Origin: Candidatus Magasanikbacteria bacterium RIFOXYD12_FULL_33_17
Lineage (GTDB): Bacteria > Patescibacteriota > Patescibacteriia > Magasanikbacterales > UBA922
DNA: 5,040 nt
Assembly (NCBI GenBank): GCA_001783255.1
Contig: MFRB01000056.1
Location: 1,256-6,295, forward strand
Reading direction: 5' to 3'
A program made the translations under genes and the position numbers. A model generated the notes under the pieces. The model made no database searches and was not told the DNA's origin. It was given only the letters and a program-made list of their open reading frames with translations. Position 1 is the first letter of the stretch, and each line of letters starts with the position of its first letter. Positions 1-4,364 of this stretch are shown here, piece by piece.

Positions 1-198
1 AATACGGTATATGTTGTTGGTGATGAGAACAAACAAATTCATGTCACCACTGTGGTTGATAATAATTCAAGAGATAAAGCTAGAGTTAGAGCCCAAAAAG
101 TTTTGCAAGAGTCCCAACTTAATTGGGAGAATTCACAAAGGTTAGGCTTGTTAAATACCGTTAGTGGTGGTTTGCCTAGTCTTGGTAAAAGGAAGTAG
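1..198 (+). CDS. Unrecognised protein, 3' end only (5' end outside window)
   Basis: Frame 1 is open from the first base to a TAG at 196-198, giving the last 65 residues of a longer protein. The other two forward frames close earlier. The visible part begins with a beta-like stretch (VYVVGDENKQIHVTTVVD), continues with a charged, probably helical stretch (RDKARVRAQKVLQESQLNWE), and ends in a glycine- and lysine-rich tail (SLGKRK). I see no catalytic motif, membrane segment or cysteine, and I do not recognise the family. A strong hairpin terminator begins 24 bases after the stop, which supports this being a genuine gene end. The gene converges on the cold-shock gene. No function is assigned. 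Confidence 0.6.
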   Translation, partial: NTVYVVGDENKQIHVTTVVDNNSRDKARVRAQKVLQESQLNWENSQRLGLLNTVSGGLPSLGKRK

Positions 199-222
199 TT
201 TTTTGTTTGAAATTATAAAAAT

Positions 223-253
223 AAAAACAGACTATTTTCATAGTCTGTTTTTT
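223..253. terminator. Bidirectional intrinsic terminator between convergent genes
   Basis: A perfect 12-bp stem (223-234 with 241-252) encloses a six-base loop (TTTTCA). The core is ACAGACTA/TAGTCTGT, flanked by A5 on the left and T6 on the right, so either strand reads as hairpin plus U-tract. It lies 24 bases after the stop at 198 and 14 bases beyond the stop of the minus-strand cold-shock gene. It can therefore end both transcripts. Confidence 0.88.
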
Positions 254-266
254 AGTATATAAGAGA

Positions 267-464
267 TTATTCAGCTCTTTGTACGTTTGTAGCAGCTTTT
301 CCTTTTGGAGTTTCTTCAACTTCAAAAGTAACAGCGTCACCTTCTCTTAATTCAGAGAAACTAACACCAACTAAACTGTTAGCATGGAAGAATAAATCTT
401 CGCCGCCTTCTTGAGAGATGAAACCGAAGTTCTTGTCTGTCAATTTTTTGATGATACCTTGCAT
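267..464 (-). CDS. csp: Cold-shock-domain nucleic-acid-binding protein
   Basis: This 65-residue protein is a complete cold-shock domain, a five-stranded beta-barrel that binds single-stranded RNA or DNA and in known relatives melts mRNA secondary structure. RNP1 appears as KNFGFI (residues 11-16; usual form KGFGFI) and RNP2 as DLFFHA (23-28). The C-terminal part has the usual pattern: LREGDAVTFEVEETPKG, then NVQ. The first strand reads GIIKKL where classical members have a Lys-Trp-Phe, so two stacking aromatics are missing and the strand is one residue shorter. I recall this GxIKKL form as a known subfamily, so it is not damage. The ATG at 464 gives the family's normal length. No Shine-Dalgarno sequence precedes it. 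The gene has its own strong promoter and a leader of about 90 bases, and it is divergent from the RNA helicase gene. Confidence 0.94.
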   Translation of the reverse strand: MQGIIKKLTDKNFGFISQEGGEDLFFHANSLVGVSFSELREGDAVTFEVEETPKGKAATNVQRAE

Positions 465-555
465 ATGTATGTAAAGATATGTGAATTAAATACCAAGAGG
501 TAGAAATTCGACTATTATCTCCACACTTTCAATATTTTTGTAGTACTTGACTACG
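465..555 (-). promoter_or_regulatory. Long 5' leader of the cold-shock gene
   Basis: If transcription starts about seven bases past the -10 box (near 555), the mRNA carries roughly 90 untranslated bases. Long leaders that control stability or translation are known for bacterial cold-shock mRNAs. Near the 5' end a short hairpin can form (554-550 with 544-540, GTAGT/ACTAC, five-base loop). The 20 bases before the ATG have no purine-rich ribosome site. Existence of the leader follows from the promoter; a regulatory role is inference. Confidence 0.45.
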
Positions 556-561
556 AGTCCT

Positions 562-590
562 AGTATATCACAAAATATGTTTTTTGTCAA
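562..590 (-). promoter_or_regulatory. Sigma-70-type promoter of the cold-shock gene
   Basis: On the minus strand, a perfect -35 TTGACA (590-585) and a -10 TATACT (567-562) are separated by exactly 17 bases. This near-consensus promoter predicts high basal expression, with a start near 555. The hexamers and spacing are the same as in the divergent helicase promoter at 737-765. Confidence 0.88.
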
Positions 591-633
591 GGTGACACGA
601 ATCTTAACACGAATGGGCACTAATAGTAAAAAA

Positions 634-707
634 TAGTATCTGTTAATATTCGTTATAATATTTTTTTCATATCTGAAAAATATTAGACGTATATTAAATA
701 GATACTA
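634..707. repeat. Long imperfect inverted repeat between the two divergent promoters
   Basis: Two 32-base arms (634-665 and 676-707) face each other across a 10-base loop (666-675). Paired blocks are 634-641/700-707 (8 bp), 643-649/691-697 (7 bp), 651-653/687-689 (3 bp) and 656-665/676-685 (10 bp), so 28 of the 32 bases in each arm pair. The blocks are interrupted only by small internal loops and one T-T mismatch. The element is almost entirely A/T. It sits 43 bases from the cold-shock -35 box and 29 bases from the helicase -35 box, so neither main transcript should include it. Possible roles are a dimer-binding operator, a cruciform sensitive to supercoiling, or a decayed miniature mobile element. 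No T-tract follows either arm, so it does not look like a terminator. Confidence 0.85.
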
Positions 708-736
708 AACAAATATTAATGTTTGATTGGTCTTCC

Positions 737-765
737 TTGACAAAGTATTACTTTTTTGCTATACT
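737..765 (+). promoter_or_regulatory. Sigma-70-type promoter of the RNA helicase gene
   Basis: A perfect -35 TTGACA (737-742), a 17-base spacer and a -10 TATACT (760-765) predict a start near 772. That leaves a leader of about 110 bases before the ATG at 884. The hexamers and spacing match the divergent cold-shock promoter exactly. Confidence 0.88.
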
Positions 766-782
766 TTGGTATTAATTTATAT

Positions 783-838
783 GCACGGCTAGAAATAGTC
801 CTGCGACTCGAATTTTTTTGTGTCATTTCGCCATGTGC
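783..838 (+). promoter_or_regulatory. Structured upstream part of the helicase leader (candidate switch domain)
   Basis: A long-range helix can form between 783-789 (GCACGGC) and 830-838 (GCC, AT bulge, GTGC), giving seven G/C-rich pairs around a 40-base interior. That interior holds a small AGTC/GACT hairpin (797-800 with 805-808). An alternative hairpin uses overlapping bases: GGCTA at 787-791 pairs with TAGTCC at 796-801, with one bulge and a GAAA tetraloop. The folds exclude one another, as in RNA switches. I match no named riboswitch class. Folding was done by eye. Confidence 0.4.
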
Positions 839-845
839 GAACAAA

Positions 846-883
846 GTGTGACTCTTGGAAATATTGGGTCACACATTTTTTTT
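846..883 (+). terminator. Terminator-like hairpin directly before the helicase start codon (candidate attenuator)
   Basis: GTGTGAC (846-852) pairs perfectly with GTCACAC (868-874). Two further pairs (853/867 wobble, 854/866) leave an 11-base loop at 855-865. The stem is followed by one A and eight T (876-883), and the helicase ATG begins at 884. Hairpin plus T-run is the form of an intrinsic terminator. Placed in the leader, it would stop transcription before the gene unless the stem is prevented, for example by pairing of 822-826 with 848-852. The same hairpin could also affect ribosome access to the start. Regulation is inferred, not shown. Confidence 0.55.
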
Positions 884-2188
884 ATGACAGAAAAACATAT
901 CGATACCGGTCGTTTTGACGATCTTGGTATCAAAAAGAATTTCTTAGAAATTCTCAAAAACAAAGGCTTTGAAAAGCCTACACCTATTCAGCATCAGGTT
1001 ATTCCAGGTGCTCTTGAAGGTAAAGACGTGGTAGGTATTGCTCAGACTGGTACTGGTAAAACTTTGGCTTATGGGATACCTCTTATTCAAAATTTAGCTA
1101 CAGGCAATGGTGGTCAGGGCTTAATTTTAGTTCCAACTCGTGAATTGGCACAACAAGTAGCGGACGCTTTAAGTAGTATTGGTAAGAGTTTAGGGCTTCG
1201 TATCGCTGTGATTATTGGTGGTGTATCATCTCGACCACAAATTAAAGATTTGCGTAATAATCCACATATTGTGATTGCTACTCCAGGTCGTCTTGATGAT
1301 TTGATGGAACAAAGACAATATAGACTGGATAAAGTTAGTATGCTTATTTTGGATGAAGCAGATAGAATGCTTGATGTTGGCTTTTTGCCACAAATAAGAC
1401 GTATTTTCAAATTGGCTCCAGTCAACAGACAAACAATGCTTTTTTCAGCTACTATGCCACCTTCAATTTCAAGTTTGGCTAGTGCTTTTATGAAAATGCC
1501 ATTGCGTATTGAGATTGCTCCACAAGGAACTTCTGCTGAAAATGTTGAACAAGAAGTTTTTATTATTAGTAAACCAGACAAAATGCGTTTACTTTATTCT
1601 CTTTTGAAAACTTATAAAGATGATACTGTTTTGATTTTTTCTCGTACCAAACATGGTGCTAAACGTATTGCTCGTGATATAAATACTGTTGGTCATAGTG
1701 CTACTGAAATTCATTCCAATCGTACTCAAGGTCAACGTAAGGCTTCATTAGAGGGCTTTTCTAGAGGTAGATTTAGAATTATGGTAGCAACTGACATTGC
1801 AGCTCGTGGCATTGATGTCAAACAAATTTCTTTGGTGATCAATTTTGATTTACCAGACAATTCTGAAGATTATGTTCATCGTATTGGTCGTACTGGCCGT
1901 GCTGGACGTTCAGGAAAAGCAATCTCATTTGTGACACCATCAGAAAAAATGGACATTAGAAAAATAGAAAAATTAATTAGAAAAACTTTGCCAATTTTGG
2001 ACTTACCAATTATAGCACGTGAACAGTCAGAAAGTTTTTCTGCAGATAGAAGTTTTTCATCAAGACAAAGTTTTGGTGGACAACAACGCCAGCGTGGTGG
2101 TCAAGGTCAAGGACAAAATCAAGGACGTCGTCGTAATTTTAGTCGTGAACGTCGTTATGGACGTACTCAAGCTAGAGGTGAAAGATAA
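884..2188 (+). CDS. rhlE: DEAD-box ATP-dependent RNA helicase, RhlE type
   Basis: The 434-residue cytoplasmic protein unwinds short RNA duplexes using ATP. All superfamily-2 motifs are present in order: Q motif (F11, GFEKPTPIQ at 28-36), motif I AQTGTGKT (53-60), Ia PTRELAQ (84-90), GG (112-113), Ib TPGR (133-136), II DEAD (157-160), III SAT (188-190), IV VLIFSRTK (249-256), V (301-312) and VI HRIGRTGRAGR (332-342). DEADRMLDVGF and the EIHSNRTQGQR stretch favour RhlE over DeaD or CsdA. A tail of about 54 residues (381-434), rich in Gly, Gln, Arg and Ser, probably binds RNA. I chose ATG 884 because it puts the Q-motif Phe at residue 11, as in the family. A TTG at 818 and an ATG at 833 would read through the leader hairpin. 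RhlE-type proteins serve ribosome assembly and mRNA decay, often at low temperature, which suits the divergent cold-shock gene. Confidence 0.95.
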   Translation: MTEKHIDTGRFDDLGIKKNFLEILKNKGFEKPTPIQHQVIPGALEGKDVVGIAQTGTGKTLAYGIPLIQNLATGNGGQGLILVPTRELAQQVADALSSIGKSLGLRIAVIIGGVSSRPQIKDLRNNPHIVIATPGRLDDLMEQRQYRLDKVSMLILDEADRMLDVGFLPQIRRIFKLAPVNRQTMLFSATMPPSISSLASAFMKMPLRIEIAPQGTSAENVEQEVFIISKPDKMRLLYSLLKTYKDDTVLIFSRTKHGAKRIARDINTVGHSATEIHSNRTQGQRKASLEGFSRGRFRIMVATDIAARGIDVKQISLVINFDLPDNSEDYVHRIGRTGRAGRSGKAISFVTPSEKMDIRKIEKLIRKTLPILDLPIIAREQSESFSADRSFSSRQSFGGQQRQRGGQGQGQNQGRRRNFSRERRYGRTQARGER

Positions 2189-2199
2189 AAGTAACGTTC

Positions 2200-2228
2200 T
2201 TGTAAATTAATTGTAGATAGTATATAAT
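2200..2228 (+). promoter_or_regulatory. Possible promoter of the small basic protein gene
   Basis: TTGTAA (2200-2205), a 17-base spacer and a perfect TATAAT (2223-2228) predict a start near 2235, about 29 bases before the ATG at 2264. The -35 box matches at four of six positions. No terminator is visible between the helicase stop and this gene, so read-through from the helicase promoter is equally possible. Confidence 0.5.
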
Positions 2229-2240
2229 TTGATTATATTT

Positions 2241-2261
2241 AAATTTTTTTTTAAAAAATTT
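2241..2261 (+). promoter_or_regulatory. A/T-only hairpin just before the start codon
   Basis: Bases 2241-2249 (AAATTTTTT) pair perfectly with 2253-2261 (AAAAAATTT) across a three-T loop, ending two bases before the ATG at 2264. The nine A-U pairs would be marginally stable and could mask the start region at low temperature. In such AT-rich DNA a chance palindrome is also plausible. Confidence 0.3.
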
Positions 2262-2263
2262 GT

Positions 2264-2461
2264 ATGTTGCTTAGTAAAGTATTAAAAAATCTAAAAAAAA
2301 TAGAAAATAAAAAAAGTTCTGATTTGAATATTACTCTTCAAGGGCTTAAGAAGCCAGCTCCTAAAAGAAGTGGTTTCCATGCCAAAGCTAAGAGTGAAGC
2401 TGGTGCCCTACGTCAGCGTAGTATGGGGAATAGAATGACCAAACCTTCAAGATCAAAATAA
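2264..2461 (+). CDS. Small, strongly basic protein of unknown function
   Basis: The reading frame encodes 65 residues with 13 Lys and 5 Arg against only 3 acidic residues (net about +15), no cysteine and no membrane segment. The N-terminal third looks helical and Lys-rich (KVLKNLKKIENKK). The C-terminal half is Gly/Ala/Ser/Arg-rich (GFHAKAKSEAGALRQRSMG), like the extended tails of ribosomal or other RNA-binding proteins. I compared it from memory with bS21, bL34 and Thx, and none fits. ATG 2264 is the only sensible start, as the next Met is residue 54. Support for a real gene comes from the TATAAT box upstream and a strong terminator starting 5 bases after the stop. It follows the helicase by 75 bases, so a joint role in RNA metabolism or ribosome assembly is a reasonable guess, no more. 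Confidence 0.65.
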   Translation: MLLSKVLKNLKKIENKKSSDLNITLQGLKKPAPKRSGFHAKAKSEAGALRQRSMGNRMTKPSRSK

Positions 2462-2465
2462 AATT

Positions 2466-2492
2466 AAAACACCAGCTTAAGCTGGTGTTTTT
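2466..2492 (+). terminator. Strong intrinsic terminator after the small basic gene
   Basis: An 11-bp perfect stem (2466-2476 with 2481-2491, core ACACCAGC/GCTGGTGT) encloses a TTAA loop and runs into five T (2488-2492). It starts 5 bases after the stop at 2461. It would end both the small gene's transcript and any read-through from the helicase. Confidence 0.92.
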
Positions 2493-2550
2493 CTTAATAA
2501 TAAAGACCTCATGTTAAAATGGTGTGTATGTTTTGTATTTTGTATATTAG

Positions 2551-2559
2551 TGTTATACT
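2551..2559 (+). promoter_or_regulatory. Extended -10 promoter of the alkyltransferase gene
   Basis: TGTTATACT at 2551-2559 is a TGn-TATACT extended -10 element, which can work without a good -35. The bases 17 upstream (2531-2536, TTTTGT) match poorly. The predicted start near 2566 gives a leader of only about 14 A/T bases before the ATG at 2580. The position right after the upstream terminator supports an independent transcription unit. Confidence 0.5.
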
Positions 2560-2579
2560 AAATATATAATATATATTGT

Positions 2580-2885
2580 ATGAAAAATTATGCTCGTGTT
2601 GGCAAACGTCAGGGTAAACCAGCTTTTCGTACGCCTTCTAGTTTCAAAAATAATGTTTACAATGTTGTGAGACAAATTCCCAAAGGTAAAGTCTTGACTT
2701 ACAAAGAAGTGGCTCACAAGGTAGGTTCACCCAAAGCTTATCGCGCTGTTGGCAACATTTTGAACAAAAATTACGATCCAAATATCCCTTGTCATCGGGT
2801 TGTAAGATCTGATGGTAAAATTGGTGGTTATAATAAAGGGTCTGATAAGAAGAAAGAAATTTTGGAAAGTGAAAAGGCTATTTGA
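2580..2885 (+). CDS. ogt: Single-domain O6-alkylguanine-DNA alkyltransferase
   Basis: The 101-residue protein is the DNA-binding and catalytic domain of the Ogt/MGMT family, which repairs O6-alkylguanine by moving the alkyl group onto its own cysteine, once per molecule. The helix-turn-helix region runs about 23-62 (IPKGKVLTYKEVA, then KAYRAVGN, where R55 matches the base-flipping arginine). The active site is PCHRV (70-74, nucleophile C71). The C-terminal part has GKIGGYNKG (79-87) and a closing Glu (LESE). Retention of Cys, not the Trp of alkyltransferase-like sensors, argues for real repair activity. The N-terminal domain of full-length enzymes (usually 150-200 residues) is absent and replaced by about 22 basic residues. 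The active-site loop NKNYDPNIPCHRV differs from the usual NPIPIIIPCHRV form. The gene stands alone between its own promoter and terminator. No Shine-Dalgarno sequence is seen. Confidence 0.93.
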   Translation: MKNYARVGKRQGKPAFRTPSSFKNNVYNVVRQIPKGKVLTYKEVAHKVGSPKAYRAVGNILNKNYDPNIPCHRVVRSDGKIGGYNKGSDKKKEILESEKAI

Positions 2886-2910
2886 CAATTTATTGGCTTA
2901 CCTCTATTAT

Positions 2911-2936
2911 AGGGCAGCTACTTTCAGCTGTTTTTT
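2911..2936 (+). terminator. Intrinsic terminator after the alkyltransferase gene
   Basis: A five-pair stem CAGCT/AGCTG (2915-2919 with 2926-2930) has a six-base loop and is extended at its base by G-U pairs. It is followed by six T (2931-2936). It lies 25 bases after the stop at 2885. The core stem is short, so efficiency is uncertain. Confidence 0.65.
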
Positions 2937-3016
2937 GTAATATACGAATTACACAAATTTTTGCTTAAATTTTGCATTGTAGCCATAGTTTAGAAATATT
3001 TTATTTTTTTAGAAAA

Positions 3017-3027
3017 TATAGTACAAT
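3017..3027 (+). promoter_or_regulatory. Weak candidate -10 region of the LCP gene
   Basis: TATAGT (3017-3022) and an overlapping TACAAT (3022-3027) are the only -10-like words close to the ATG at 3034. No convincing -35 lies 16-18 bases upstream of either. Use of TACAAT would place the start at about the A of the ATG, giving a leaderless mRNA. The preceding terminator means some promoter should exist in this gap. Confidence 0.3.
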
Positions 3028-3033
3028 AGAAAT

Positions 3034-4275
3034 ATGAAACATAAAGCTCTAAAATTCATTTTTATTTTTGTTATTAGCGTCATTACTTTGCTTATAGTGG
3101 CTTATTTTGTTTTGTTTTTTCGAAAGTCAGATGAACAAAAAGTTGGACAAGAAATAATTGATCGACAATCTATTGAAATAGAAGATATTATTAAATCTCG
3201 TCAGGCAGAAGAAACCGCTATAGACAATAAGGTTGACCCTTTTGGGGAAGATGGTTTGGTGCGTGTTTTGCTTATCGGTCTGGATAGTCGGGCAGGGCAG
3301 ACAGCTGGACATTGTGATGTGATTCAAATGATTGAGATAGATAAAAATAAGAGTAATATCCAAGTCACGGCTGTTCCTCGTGGTACTTATTCTCCTTTGC
3401 CACCTGGTAAAGCTTCAACTTCTACTGATTATTATGTTTCTAATGCTTGTGGTTTGGCAGGCCTTGAGTATGGAATAGACAAAATAGAAAAAATTCTGGG
3501 TAAAAAAGCTGACTATCTTGTGATGGTTGGATTTTCGGAGACGCTGGGTATTTTACGTAATTTGAAATTGCCAACGACTGAGACCTTGCAGTGGCTTCGC
3601 CAGCGTCAGGGTTATGCGATTGGTGAACCACAGCGCGCTCGTAATCATTCAACTTTTATCAAACAACTCATGACAAAGTATTTACCAGAAAAAGAATCAA
3701 AACTTGATTTACCTTTTCATTATATTTTATATAAACTGGTTAAGACTGATTTGAGCTTTTCGCAAAGTGAAAAAATAGTTGAGGTTTTGATTAATATGGA
3801 TTTGAAAAATAATTCAGAAAAAATTACATTAGCCATGCGACCAAGTTATAATGTTCAAGATATACCTTATGACCCGGCTACTGCTGGGGAATATGTACAA
3901 AAGATGATTGGACCTATAAAAAATTATTTGTCTGGTACCAGTTATACTGGTATTGATACTGTTGAAGCTGATCAAAGAATAGTTGATAAAATAGACGAAC
4001 AAAGTAATGATGCTGAATTTATCAAATGGGCGTTTGATAATCAGTTGTGGCTTCAGATAGAAGATGATACAATGAGAGAAGAGAATCATTATGATATAAT
4101 GATTAACTATATATCAAGGTTAACTGTAAAAGATGACAAAGAACAAGTTGTTAGTGATTATATTTTGGAGATGAAGTATCTTGGTTTAGATAATTGGGCT
4201 AATAAAGGTGAAGAACTCTTGAAAATTGAAATAGCTAATCCCGACTTAGTCGGGACAAGAGGGTTTAATTTCTAG
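3034..4275 (+). CDS. Membrane-anchored LytR-CpsA-Psr (LCP) family protein
   Basis: The 413-residue protein has a short basic N-terminus, one membrane segment (about residues 8-29) and a charged helical linker (33-66), so most of it lies outside the membrane. Residues about 75-215 fit the LCP domain, whose known members join polyprenyl-phosphate-linked glycopolymers to peptidoglycan or other envelope acceptors. Matches are VLLIGLDSR (78-86, D84 and R86), HCDV (93-96, in place of RSDT), PRGTY (115-119, in place of PRDTY), the KKADYLVMVGF stretch ending at F167, LRQR (188-191), and R201/R203 where RxxRQQ is usual. Most phosphate-binding arginines are kept, but the Arg before the metal Asp is His93. 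The only two cysteines (C94, C139) both lie in this domain. About 190 C-terminal residues match nothing I recognise. The substrate is unknown. The next gene follows after 89 bases with no terminator seen. Confidence 0.82.
   Translation: MKHKALKFIFIFVISVITLLIVAYFVLFFRKSDEQKVGQEIIDRQSIEIEDIIKSRQAEETAIDNKVDPFGEDGLVRVLLIGLDSRAGQTAGHCDVIQMIEIDKNKSNIQVTAVPRGTYSPLPPGKASTSTDYYVSNACGLAGLEYGIDKIEKILGKKADYLVMVGFSETLGILRNLKLPTTETLQWLRQRQGYAIGEPQRARNHSTFIKQLMTKYLPEKESKLDLPFHYILYKLVKTDLSFSQSEKIVEVLINMDLKNNSEKITLAMRPSYNVQDIPYDPATAGEYVQKMIGPIKNYLSGTSYTGIDTVEADQRIVDKIDEQSNDAEFIKWAFDNQLWLQIEDDTMREENHYDIMINYISRLTVKDDKEQVVSDYILEMKYLGLDNWANKGEELLKIEIANPDLVGTRGFNF
4239..4255. repeat. GC-rich perfect hairpin inside the end of the LCP gene
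   Basis: TCCCGAC (4239-4245) pairs completely with GTCGGGA (4249-4255) across a TTA loop. It is a 7-bp, G/C-rich stem in otherwise AT-rich coding DNA, translated as part of NPDLVGT seven codons before the stop. No T-tract follows, so it is not a standard terminator. It could be a small dispersed palindrome, a 3'-end stabiliser of the mRNA, or chance. Confidence 0.6.
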
Positions 4276-4364
4276 TTCTGATAAAATCTAGATGAAGATG
4301 TTCTTTCTTATATCTCGTCAGTTTGCTACAACATAGTTAATTAGATTATTTTTAAAAAAATTAT

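Noticed and set aside
634..707. Reading the long inverted repeat as an intrinsic terminator
   Set aside because: Both flanking genes transcribe away from it, and neither arm is followed by a T-tract. The T-run lies in the stem and loop.
818..883. Longer helicase start at TTG 818 or ATG 833
   Set aside because: The added residues have no family counterpart, the Q-motif position fits ATG 884, and the extra codons run straight through a terminator-like hairpin and T-run.
1114..1581. 155-residue minus-strand reading frame, and a 68-residue one within it (1226-1432)
   Set aside because: Both lie fully antisense to conserved helicase motifs, with no promoter, ribosome site or protein-like motif. 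They are shadows of the coding strand.
2019..2210. 63-residue plus-strand frame overlapping the end of the helicase
   Set aside because: It is an out-of-frame reading of the repetitive Gly/Gln/Arg tail (many V, K and D from one repeat) with no independent signal.
2883..2885. Recoded UGA (glycine), as in some Patescibacteria lineages
   Set aside because: TGA ends the alkyltransferase at its natural family end, followed by a terminator, and no gene here needs TGA as sense.
3127..4089. Three minus-strand frames inside the LCP gene
   Set aside because: They are antisense to a clear LCP domain and rich in His, Ile, Tyr and Phe, as expected from reading AT-rich coding DNA backwards.
4323..4351. 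Promoter for the last gene from TTGCTA, 17 bases, TTATTT
   Set aside because: The -10 match is only two of six. Co-transcription with the LCP gene or an unseen promoter is as likely.
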